Below, in pieces: positions 1-9,900 of a DNA stretch of 64,000 nt. Each line of letters starts with the position of its first letter. Within the stretch, counting starts at the first letter, position 1. The notes under the pieces are model-generated. The model made no database searches. It was given only the letters and a program-made list of their open reading frames with translations, and was not told the origin of the DNA. The position numbers were made by a program, and so were the translations under genes. The DNA lies in assembly GCA_026770025.1 (NCBI GenBank), contig JAMXDE010000031.1, positions 558,001 through 622,000 on the forward strand, given 5' to 3'. This DNA comes from Craspedostauros australis (Eukaryota > Bacillariophyta > Bacillariophyceae > Mastogloiales > Achnanthaceae).

Positions 1-107
1 GGCGTGATGCCGACGAATGCCGCGACGCCGCAGAGATGGGCCAGGAGCAGGCAGAAACGCTGCAAGAAGAAGCCGGTCATTGTGTTGGCGGTCAGGATGT
101 GCGGTAA
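1..107 (+). CDS. 3' end of an unidentified gene (partial)
   Basis: The third reading frame is open from the window edge to a TAA at 105-107 and encodes about 34 residues rich in Glu, Gln and Ala (for example AAEMGQEQAETLQEEAG), like the end of a helical or coiled-coil protein. The two other plus frames give Arg-rich, unlikely peptides. The body of the gene lies outside the window, so no function can be given. The call rests only on composition and frame, and could be wrong. Confidence 0.35.
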   Translation, partial: RDADECRDAAEMGQEQAETLQEEAGHCVGGQDVR

Positions 108-898
108 CGCAGCGAGAAGGTTCAAGTTGGCGCAGGCAGGCGACTCTCTTTCAACTTCGGTGGGTGCTGATTGTGTGTGAGCGTGTGATCCGGTGCGGTG
201 TCTTTTACTATGTAGTCAACCAGTACCAATACTATGGAGAGTCTATTTACAATACAGTACGAGTACTTGATTGTGGTTGTCGGGTGCTCGTCCGCGGCAA
301 CCAAAGGCGGAAACGGTGGCGAAGAGAGAGAAGTGGAACGCAATCGTTGGATCTTGTCGCAGTTGTCGGCGTGTTGCTTTGGATGACGTAACTGACGGGT
401 TTCTTCACAAACAGTCAGACGCAAATGAAAAGTACTCCGATAGCTCTCTCCTTCGCTCTGCAACGACAACAACGATGACGCCACTCCAACCATCGCTCAC
501 AACTCATCGGCTGTGACTTCTACCACGACACTGGAAGAAGCACCGAGCGATGGGACATTGGAAACGCAAGAGTGCTTCATTGATGTCTTGTTGTCGTCGC
601 TAACATTCTAATTTAGAGTATCCATGATCAAAAGAGAAGCTCACCAATGCTGGTCTGTTCTATGCACAGGTACTCTGACCCTATTGATGTGGTATCACAT
701 GAAGTTTACGCGCTGCCTCCAGAGGGCGACGTGAGTGCCGAGTATGACGGAATGTTGAATGTTTCGACAGGTCATGTGTGTTGGCTGTGCTGTTGTTACG
801 TGGCAACGATTTGAGAAACGTCGCAATCTGTTCGCATCGGCTGAAGTTTCGATACCGTCATCTTCCAATGTGGCGCGCTCACGGTGGCATAACATCGT
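108..898. other. Intergenic region, no gene seen
   Basis: Only short overlapping ORFs on both strands are present, with no recognisable motif. It must contain the 3' flank of the partial gene at the window edge and the 3' flank of the ankyrin gene on the minus strand. Confidence 0.5.
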
Positions 899-2791
899 TT
901 AGAACTGCACGACAGATGGGTCCTTGCGTAAAAGTTCGTAGATGGTGCCGATGTTGGCAGATGGGTTGAATGCGGGCATCAATCCGGTCTTGGGATCAAC
1001 TTCCGTCAATGCATTGGGGTAACTCTTCCAGAGCTGCTTGGTCCCTTCGTTCCATTGCTTGCCGCTTCCGATGGCCATGTGCAATGGCAGCTGGCCAGTC
1101 TTGGCGTAGCGTATCTTCGCTGCTTCCGGGTCAGCGGAAAGGAGGATGTCGATGACCGACTCGCTCTTTTGCTGCGGCTGCGGTTGTTGCTGAGGTGGAT
1201 TTGTTGTATCCGTTGCGTTGGCTGGTGCTGCATCTGCGTTGTGTTGATTCGGAGCCGTGCTGTGATCATCTTCTGCGTGGCTCTCGTTGGATGCGGTGGC
1301 ATCATCGCCGAGGATTTGATCCTCGAGAGTGTAGCCACCATCGGAGAGATCGCGGACCTGATAGATGGGTGCCATCGCTGCGATGTGCAGTGGCGTCATG
1401 CCGTTCTTGTCGCACTCCTTGAGCTGCTGGCGATACAGCGTAGTGGCGATCTTGACAACGGCGCGTGGGCAGTCCACGGTGGAAGCCGCATGCAGCACGT
1501 GCGAGTGGTAGATGAGATCGGTCTCGCAGTCGTTGCGGCTGGCACTGCCGCTGCCAATGCTGTTCTCAGCTGCCTGTTGGGTGGATTGCGTCTGAGGATC
1601 GTTGGTGATGGACCCAGCGTACGCATAGCGCAGCAGGAGCATCGTGCGCCTCCACGCCTCGCCCAATTCGCCCACGAGATCGGCGGACGTCTTGACGTTG
1701 TCAATGACATCGTCTCCGAGGATGACGAAATACCTGACCCAGAGGCGCAGCATCGGCGTGAGGCCTTCGTAGTCGCGTTCGTGCACGGCTGCAGGGTTGG
1801 CCCGCAGGAGCTCGTGGATAACTTCGATGGGCGCGTCGCAACGACATGCCGCATGGAGGGGCGTGTCGCCGTCCACATCGCGCATGGAGGTCTGGCCATG
1901 GTAACCACCCTCCAGGAGGGTACGCACGACGTGGACGGAGGCGTGGGGTGACGAGCACGTGATGTGCAGCGGGTTCATGTTGGACGTTCCCACCATGAGC
2001 GAGGCCTCGGGGTAAGCGCGGAGGAGCAGTCCCACCACGGAGGCTGGTGCATCATGATCACACGCGACGTGCAAGGGGGTTCGGCCTTGTTCGCCCACCA
2101 CCTTGGACTCGCGAGGGAAGGCGGAGACGCGAGCGTAGGTGCCCGCCCAGTTGTAGGAGTTGACGAGCTGCATGAGGACGGAATCTGGGTTGTAGAGATG
2201 TTTGTACCTGTTGGACTCTTCAAACATTTCTGCCTCGTCTCCGCTGTAGTTGTAGTCGTTGTCATCGTTGGTGTTGTTGCTGGCATTGGCAGGTTGTTGT
2301 TGTGCTTGTGGTTGTGCTTGTGGCTGAGGTTGTGGCTGTGCTTGCGCATATGAACGTGGTGGAGAAGAGTTGGTGCTTGGATGTTGGAATGTCATGTTGC
2401 GCTGGCCGACATTGCTGCTGTGGCTACTACCACGGTATGCGCTGTCGCCGTCTGTGAAGCTTGCGGCGCTGGGCATGGAGGCAAGGGTGTCTCTGCTGCC
2501 GCTGTTGCTCATGGCGACGATGGAGCGGTAGAGATGGGTTGGGACGTTGAAGAAGGGAACCGGCGATGTCGGTGAGGTAGCCGAGGCAGACTGCGGGAGT
2601 GCGACAGGAACCGTGGGTTCGAAGGAGTAGGCTGACTGTTGCTGGGACTGCTGTTGGAGCTGCTGCTGGAAGGCGGCGAGATGAAAGTGGGGTTCAGGGT
2701 ACGCAGTTGGCATGGAGGACAGGGCCGTGCGGGCTCTCTTCGGTGATGGACCCGTTGCGGACATGCTCATGTTGATGGCTGATGTTGGCAT
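899..2791 (-). CDS. Gln-rich ankyrin-repeat protein, 630 aa
   Basis: Single-exon gene starting at the ATG at 2791-2789. The first 230 residues or so are low complexity: Gln tracts (FQQQLQQQSQQQS), a QPQPQAQPQ run, and a short acidic and Asn-rich stretch. From about residue 232 follow about six degenerate ankyrin repeats with recognisable TPLHVACD, NPLHITCS, TPLHAACR, TPLHIAAM and LPLHMAIG cores. A hydrophobic segment around TPMLRLWVRYFVILGDD interrupts the array; I recall that layout from diatom ankyrin families (memory, not checked). Ankyrin arrays mediate protein binding; partner and location cannot be inferred. Upstream lies a very long leader without any ATG, so the start is well supported as the first available ATG. 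The plus-strand ORF opposite (1055-1951) is a shadow. Confidence 0.88.
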   Translation of the reverse strand: MPTSAINMSMSATGPSPKRARTALSSMPTAYPEPHFHLAAFQQQLQQQSQQQSAYSFEPTVPVALPQSASATSPTSPVPFFNVPTHLYRSIVAMSNSGSRDTLASMPSAASFTDGDSAYRGSSHSSNVGQRNMTFQHPSTNSSPPRSYAQAQPQPQPQAQPQAQQQPANASNNTNDDNDYNYSGDEAEMFEESNRYKHLYNPDSVLMQLVNSYNWAGTYARVSAFPRESKVVGEQGRTPLHVACDHDAPASVVGLLLRAYPEASLMVGTSNMNPLHITCSSPHASVHVVRTLLEGGYHGQTSMRDVDGDTPLHAACRCDAPIEVIHELLRANPAAVHERDYEGLTPMLRLWVRYFVILGDDVIDNVKTSADLVGELGEAWRRTMLLLRYAYAGSITNDPQTQSTQQAAENSIGSGSASRNDCETDLIYHSHVLHAASTVDCPRAVVKIATTLYRQQLKECDKNGMTPLHIAAMAPIYQVRDLSDGGYTLEDQILGDDATASNESHAEDDHSTAPNQHNADAAPANATDTTNPPQQQPQPQQKSESVIDILLSADPEAAKIRYAKTGQLPLHMAIGSGKQWNEGTKQLWKSYPNALTEVDPKTGLMPAFNPSANIGTIYELLRKDPSVVQF

Positions 2792-4358
2792 GCTTTCAAG
2801 CTGTGTTGTGTGTGTAAATACAGAGTGGGTGGGTGGATGGATGTGTTTTGTGTTGGTGTGGCAGCAGCAGCAGCTGTTGATGATGATGATGTCTTTGATG
2901 TTGTTTTGTGTTTGTGTTGGTGCGTATTTGCGTTCGTGTGAAGGAAGGACGCCTTTTGCTTTGGTCCTGTTTCGCGGATTATGAGGTTTGTGTGGGTTGT
3001 GGCTATGCGGTTGCTGAAACTCAGCGCTTGTGTTGGGCAGCTGTGGTGAAACGAAACGGAGTGATGGCGTCCGCAGCTGCTGCTGTCGTGGCGGCGCCTC
3101 CAGGTCGTGTCTTGTTCGTGACGTTGCTTGAGCGTGTACAAGCAGAACAGGATGCAGAGTTGTATCGTGTCGTATCGTGTTGGACCGAACGAGGTGGAGT
3201 GGAGTGGATGGTGTGGTCTCAGGAACCGCTGCAATGAGCCTTGTATAGCTTGTATGAGAGCACGTGCCTGTTTTGTCGCTTCGTGTCGTTGATGGTTTCC
3301 GCCCAACGCAGGCTGTACCAATGGAGATGCGGTTGATAGAGATGGAGAATGACGGAGAAGGGAGAGATGAGAATCTCCGAGAATGCGAGGTGACCCTGGG
3401 CTGGCGCTGCGACCACAGGCTATGTTTTGTGCTGTCCTCGTCCGTAACCGCCGTGTGGTCAGAAACGAATGAATGCCGGAGATGAGAGAAGGGTCCTGCT
3501 GCTGGTCTTCTGCCTGTTCCGAGACGTCGTCGGCAACTTGTTTCTCTTGGCTCCCTGTTGTCTGTTTGCCTGTTTGCCTGATGACTGCTGGCTCCTCTGT
3601 GTCTCTTGATGGGTTGTTGCTGGTGCCTGCTGCTGCCGTTGGAGAATCGGTGATGCGCTTTGGCGTCTCTGGAGCGGAGTCGTCGCGCGACGAGGAGTGT
3701 GGGTATTGTGGGTGGTGCTCAAGAGCGGGGCTTCTCGTTTTGGCGGTTGCTGTTTTTGTTTGAGGCCTGCTGCGAAGCTGATCCTTTCCGGGTTCTGTCC
3801 TTCCCTCCCTTGGTCGATGCAGATGATGCAGATGATGGAGAGGGAGAGAGATGGGCCAACAGCTGATGACACAGCTGGTGCGGGTATTCTTCGTCCCCAC
3901 GCGCGATGCTATGGGACTGGGGCTGGGCTCTTGCTCCCTTGCTCGATGTTGATCCTGTTGCGGCTTTTCTTCTCTACTCGTGGCTCGTGGACCAGATTTG
4001 GGTAACGGGTGGCTTGGTGGCAGCACGAAGAGCGGAATGGATGACGATGGAGGTGTTCTGGAATGCGGATAGCCACGGCGATCCTGTTCGAAAAAGTGGG
4101 GAAGGGATAGATTGGAGCGTCGCGGAGCAAGGATGGTGCCTAAACACGATGATGGAGCAAGCTTGTGGTGTATTGCAATTGAGGACCTCCAGTTGTTTGC
4201 TTGCGTTTCCCTTCCTTGGTCTTTTGTTTGGGACGCTGTGAGGAAGCTCGGAATCTCCTTTGCTCGCGAAGGTTGGGATGCGGACGTGGATGGATTAGAC
4301 ACACAAAGAGGCACCTCCTTGTTGTTGGGATGCAAACAAGAACAGAGGAGTGCGATGG
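2792..4358 (-). promoter_or_regulatory. Exceptionally long ATG-free 5' leader of the ankyrin gene
   Basis: Reading the minus strand from 4358 down to the ankyrin start at 2791, I find no ATG in any of the three frames over 1,567 bases (no CAT on the plus strand). The opposite orientation contains roughly 50 ATGs by my hand count, so this is not simple base composition. A strand-specific lack of ATG is expected where a scanning ribosome must pass through a transcribed leader. The first minus-strand ATG upstream is at 4361-4359, and another ATG-free run continues to about 4599. One frame (4422 to 2767) is also free of stops but has no Met. The transcription start cannot be placed from sequence alone, and an intron within the leader is possible. 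Confidence 0.65.
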
Positions 4359-5710
4359 CATGGGATGCGGTGGAGGTGTTCGTCGATGACGTCGTGTGGT
4401 CGGAAGCGCTGATGACGAACACACCCCTGGCTCAGTCTTTTCTCTCCGTTCAGTTCCAGAGATGTTCGTGAACACACGAACTGATTCCTCTGTTGTTCCC
4501 CTGTAGCCGCTGTTGTCTGTTGCCTGTTGCTTTGTCCGTGAACAGATTAATTGAGTTGTTTGCTTGGCTTTGTTTGTTTGTTTCCAGCAACGGGGTGATC
4601 ATTTTCTGATGTCGCTTGCTCCTTTCGCTGTCTTCTTCTCACTCTTCACATTTCCAGCGAACAGAAGTGGTAGAGTGTGAGTACCGGATTGCTCAGTTGT
4701 GTTGGAGTCCTGTCATTTGTGTTCTTGCGGTTGGATCATCGAGTTTGCCTCGTGCGCGAAATCTCTTGTTGGCTCGTTGTTTTCAACCCAAAACACCCCA
4801 AGGAAGAAACGCGGATACATGTGATACAGAAGCAACCATACAGACATTTTTTGGTTCGGTCATGGAATTGCCCAATGTCCGACGAGCCCGCTTCCACTGT
4901 TCTCCGCACAATGGATCGGATTCGTGCATAGCCCCAATAATCAACATCCTGTTCGGCCAGGTGGAGGCTTCAAAACAACAGCTGGGTGTCTATGCCACTT
5001 CTTGGAAAGGAGCGACAAATCTGTTGTTGATGTTACCAGTCATTGTTCAACGGGAGAAACCCAAGAGCCAAAACCCGAACCTTCTCAGGTGATCTCCTTA
5101 ATTACGCAGCCAAGCGCTGGGACACATGTGACGTCATCATATCTCCATCCAAGGTTACTGCCACAACAGATGACAATCTTGTTCGGGCTTGCTGCGCACA
5201 ACTGTTGCGAGACGCGCGAAGCCACGTCATGTGGTGCACCAATCCGAACTATCCGAAGAAGCGTGATTGATAGTTAGCAGCGAGCGACGCAAAGTCCAAT
5301 CTGTCCCCGAGGACAATCCAGCGTGTTTACGACCGGAGATATTCTTGACCTTCAAGGGTGACGTACTATCATTTCTCCGCTGACGATTTCTCCGTTGGCT
5401 GGAAGACGCCACGAGAGCAGCAAAATCGCTGTCAACTGATTGGACGACAACGTGGAAGACTTGGCCAATCATGTCGCTCGAGTTCACAGAAATGACAGAA
5501 AGCACGATTTGCACGATCCACCAATCGTGGGAAGGACCCAAACGAAAGGATCATCATTCTTGTCCATGAAAACGGTACCGGAAGGGCAGTTGCGATAAAT
5601 CTACCGCAGCCCCCATGGATGATTCAATTCGAGGACTTTGGTGTCCGTTACTTGCAGCAAACAGCGATTTGCACTGTTCGAAAATTGATTGTTGTGTTCG
5701 ATATCGTATG
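4359..5710. other. Divergent intergenic region between ankyrin and SDR genes
   Basis: This contains the presumed promoters of both flanking genes. Several short ORFs (the longest about 158 codons at 4616-5092, plus) have no recognisable domain and look like chance. No repeat or RNA gene was recognised. Confidence 0.4.
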
Positions 5711-5901
5711 TTCGGGAATCGTTCATTGAACGTGACTGGTCGGATCCTCTGTTTCCTGTTAGCAACGATCTACGCAGAAACACAAACACGAAGAGAGGAT
5801 CTGCCCACACATCAGCAGGCTCCGACATTCGCAGCCTCTCCACTCTTGCACATCACCAGCATCGACTTCGAACGAGCACATCGACACCCGGCATTCTGAA
5901 T

Positions 5902-5943
5902 CCAGCATCCAACATCCAACATCAAACATCAAACATCAAACGC
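5902..5943 (+). repeat. Heptamer tandem repeat in the SDR leader
   Basis: About six tandem copies of a seven-base unit (CCAGCAT, CCAACAT, CCAACAT, then CAAACAT twice and CAAACGC) lie 20 bases before the SDR start codon. They sit at the end of a 252-base leader (5711-5962) that has no ATG. Confidence 0.8.
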
Positions 5944-5962
5944 AACTCACGAGGAGACAGAG

Positions 5963-6709
5963 ATGAAGCAGGCTTGGGTGGTAGTGACAGGGGCAGGATC
6001 GGGTCTCGGCCGTGCCATGGCTGTGCACTTCTCGCAGAACGGTTTTCCTGTGCTGGGAATCGGGCGTCGCCTGGCTCCGCTGCAGGAGATCGAATCCGGC
6101 TCCATCTCCATCCTCAGCGCCGATGTCAGCGAGCAGGAAGGACGGCAGGCCATCTACGACGCCATCCCAACGGGTGACCACATCAAGTACCTCATCCACA
6201 ATGCCGGGGTCCTCGAGCCCATCCAGCCGCTGATGGACGTCAAGCCCGCTGACTTCCGCAAGCACATGTCCATCAACCTCGAGGCACCGTTGTTCTGCAC
6301 GCAGATGCTGGCACCCAAATTCCAGGCCAACTCCACGCGCGTTCTGCATGTGTCCTCAGGCGCCGCCGTGTCACCCTACGAGGGATGGGGCACCTACTGC
6401 ACATCGAAGGCCGCTCTCAACATGGTCTACCGAGTCCTCGACCTCGAACTCAAAGCGAAAGGTATCCGCGTCGGCAGCGTGCGACCCGGCGTGGTGGATA
6501 CGCCCATGCAGAGCGTCGTCAGGTCAGCCGACGAGGCTGTGTTCCCCAACCTGCAGCGCTTCGTGGATCTCAAGGAAAGCAATCAACTCCTGCCTCCAGA
6601 GAAGGTGGCCAGATTCATGTTCTGGCTGCTCACAGAGACGACGCCAGATGAGTTTGCTGCAGAAGAGTGGGACATTCGAGATGACCGGCACCAGGGAAAG
6701 TGGGAGTGA
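5963..6709 (+). CDS. Short-chain dehydrogenase/reductase, benzil/sepiapterin reductase-like
   Basis: Complete 248-residue classical SDR, single exon. It has the cofactor motif TGAGSGLG near residues 9-16, the NAG motif (NAGVL) near residue 84, the catalytic Ser in VSSGAA near 130 and the YxxxK pair in YCTSK near 145. The stretch after the active site (EGWGTYCTSKAAL) resembles the benzil reductase/sepiapterin reductase branch, which reduces diketone or pterin carbonyls using NADPH; the substrate here is inferred, not shown. No targeting peptide is evident, so it is probably cytosolic. The start is the first ATG after a 252-base ATG-free leader. It is convergent with the helicase gene, 200 bases away. 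Confidence 0.92.
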   Translation: MKQAWVVVTGAGSGLGRAMAVHFSQNGFPVLGIGRRLAPLQEIESGSISILSADVSEQEGRQAIYDAIPTGDHIKYLIHNAGVLEPIQPLMDVKPADFRKHMSINLEAPLFCTQMLAPKFQANSTRVLHVSSGAAVSPYEGWGTYCTSKAALNMVYRVLDLELKAKGIRVGSVRPGVVDTPMQSVVRSADEAVFPNLQRFVDLKESNQLLPPEKVARFMFWLLTETTPDEFAAEEWDIRDDRHQGKWE

Positions 6710-6909
6710 GCAGAAAGGACGCCGGCGCGTTGACTAAGCGCGTGCACATGCACCCATGTATGAAGCAGCTCCGCTCCTAGTGCGTTTGCAACAGGCGATA
6801 TTGAAGCAGCTTGTTAGAGGAACCTACTAGAGAGCAAGAGTTATGAACATGGTATTGCGTGAAAGAGAGCGCTCAACTGCAGCGTATCATTACTTCCAGC
6901 TTGACTTCT

Positions 6910-9900
6910 CTACGACTGCACCGACGGTGCTGCCGTGTCCAATTGCCACTCTTCCAGCTCGCCAAAGGCTGGCTTGGCTCTGTTGCCGTTGCGGAGCGGA
7001 ACCTTCACCACGGCCTTGGTTTCTCGTGCGTGCTTCACCAGATCCTGCCAGTACGGATTGACAGTGATGGAATCACACCGCGCAATCACGAACAGGAAGT
7101 GCTTGGCTCGCGTCAGCGCCACGTTCATTCGGCGGATGTCGCTGAGGAAGCCAATTCCCCCACCGACGCCACCGGCTCGCACTGCGGAAAAGATGACGAT
7201 GTTCGCCTCGCGGCCTTGGAATGCATCGACGGTGTTGATCTCGACCATCTTCTCGTAGTCCTCACCCAGAGCATCGTGGAAGGACTGCTTGAGCAAGGCG
7301 GCCTGTTGGCTGTACGGCGTGATCACAGCAACACGCGTGCGTGCCGACAATCCTCTGGTCAGCTTGCGTAGCGATTCAAACAGGAATACTGCCAGATGAG
7401 CCTCGATGGTGTTCGACAGACTCGTCCCTCCTCTCTCCTCCTTGGACTCCAAATTCAGGATGGTGAATGGCTGAATACAAATAGGATGATGAGCATACGG
7501 ATTTAACGCGTTCGAGTAGATACATGCAGGGGATCAAGATGGAACAGCGAAATGGAATGGATGGACGACCCCAAAGGATGCCAGCTTGAAGCCGCAACAC
7601 GTGCACGCACACACTCCCGCACGCACGCACAAACTATCAGTCGAGCTTGCTAAAATTGACCAAATCAACATGACACGAGATATCCAGCAAGGAAGCGAAC
7701 GAGCAAGCACACCAATGTAAACCAAACCAACAACGTACCTGTAGGTTTGGAGCTTGCATCGCCACGATGGGCACGACGGGGTTTCCGTACTTCTTGTCAG
7801 TCACGTTCGGACCATCCATCAGATTGCCCCCGTAAAAGCGCTCGCGAGGGAAGCGAGAGATCTTTGGATGCATGCGGTACTGCTCATTCAGCATGAACAC
7901 CTCATGCCCAGCCTCCTCCAACCGCTGGAAGAGGCTGCGGTCGAACTTTGAACCGCGTCCCGCAACATTGAACACGGTCGCAGGGAGTTGCTGAGGGTCA
8001 CCGACCAACACAGCATGTTGCGAACCAAGATGCAGCGCCGCCAGCGTTGACGGCTCCACGCTCTGCGCCGCCTCGTCGACAACCACCACCTCGAATCGGT
8101 GGGTGCCTTCCAACGCCCTGCTTCCTGCCGTTCCCAACGTCGTCATCACCACATGCACGGTATTCAGCAGATGATTCTCAACAGCCTGGCGCAACGAAGC
8201 GTGGCGAGACCCGTTGTCGATGGAGTTCTGGACGATCCCGCACTGCTCCAATCGCTGTTTCGCACGGAAGTACTTCTCCACGTACGAGACGGTTCGGGAT
8301 GCGTACTGTTTGTACTCAGGCATGGCTTGCGGGTGAATCATCTGCCCGTTGTACCCAGGTGGTGGCGGGCAGCTATACGTCGTGGTCCCATTCAAGACAT
8401 TCCAAAAGTACGCCCGGCCAGACTCCTCAAACGTATCCTCATCAATCTTGATCTCCCAGTCACGGCTAAGTGGGCCGGGTGCGGCCATTTGAATCGCGGC
8501 CAATCGACGTCGCCCTTCTGCAATGCGCTTCTCCAACATTCGAAGCTCCCGCTTCAAGTCTCGCGTTGTTGAGTCCAGGAGTCCCTGGTCAAGGATGTTG
8601 TTGAGCACCTTGTCCACACGAGCTTCCAATGAAACGGGCTTGACGGCCAGGGATTGTCGCGCGCCGAGGCGGATCATGCTGGGATTGTAGCGCTTGCCGT
8701 TCCGGTCGAGGAACCCATCCTCCATGATCTTCAGGATGATGTTGTCCACCGCCGCGTTCGATGGTGCACACACCAGCAGCCGCGGCATGGACTTGCGTGC
8801 GATGTCCAATTCCAACTGCTGATTCCCACTCGGCATCGCAATGATCCTCTCCACTTCATCGTAGTACTTTTTGTACTGGCGGATGTGGAGAGAATTGAGC
8901 ACTGCCACAAGCGTTGTCGTTTCTGTCGAAAAGAGTGCACAAGATGGTTGCAAGGGGCAAGTGATTATCGAATACGTACGGATATTGTACCATTCGTAGC
9001 GTGGCAGAAAAGAGTAGATTCGTTCACGACAAGGCCGCGTTGGATGGGACACGGATTAGCGCGAGATTACGAACATTCTGGTACGAGAGTCAAGCGCATT
9101 GACGGGAGTACTCGTATGTATATGCATGACATGACACAAACATCAAGAGCATCTCATTGCAGATCTTGCGTGGCACAGAATGTGAGCACGCAGGAGAAAG
9201 ACAATCAGTCACTTACTTCCACTTCCCGGAGGGCCCTGTCAGGTGATGGATGGGTGTTCCATTGGCGATAACGGCAGTAATGGCACGAGCATTGCGGTGC
9301 CATTGCGGGAGCAATACGTCCCGTATCATCAACAGACAAGAACAGATGAGAGCATGATTGTGCAATTCACGTGAGTTTGCCGATGTTCATCCATGCCAAT
9401 GCTCTTCACGCATGCACACTACCAAACACATACACCCTGCACATTGCACATGCATTCACCCATACATTCAGTCACTCATACAAGTACAAGTACACACATA
9501 TACACACACACACACATATACAGAGCCGCTTACCTTGATGAGCGTGAACCCTTCATCGCCATACCCTCGGGCAGCAGCGGCGATGGCGGCTAGCTGCGAT
9601 GGGTTGAACTTGTTCTTTGCATAGTTGGTGAAGCCACTGCCCAGAGCTTTGGCCCCGCCCATCTGTTCCAGCAGATCCGCCCGCGACTCGCGCGATACCA
9701 GCTGCCGTTCGGCCATCATCTCTGGCGTTACTTTGCCTGGCAGATGCAGTCCCATCATGTACTTGCGCAACGGAAGGCGATTCACGTTGCAGAGTGCTGT
9801 GAATTCGCGCAGCGCAGTAATGTTGCCACCGATCTTGAGCAAGAACATCTCGGGCTGTCCAATCCTCGCCCAGCGCTCCTTGGAGATCTTGAGAATGAGT

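Noticed and set aside
1055-1951. 298-codon plus-strand ORF opposite the ankyrin gene
   Set aside because: A shadow of the confident minus-strand ankyrin gene, with no independent evidence.
2767-4422. 551-codon minus-strand ORF as a protein-coding gene
   Set aside because: It opens with GTG, has no internal Met, no recognisable domain and overlaps the ankyrin start in another frame. It is better explained as part of the leader. It is kept as a finding but not as a gene.
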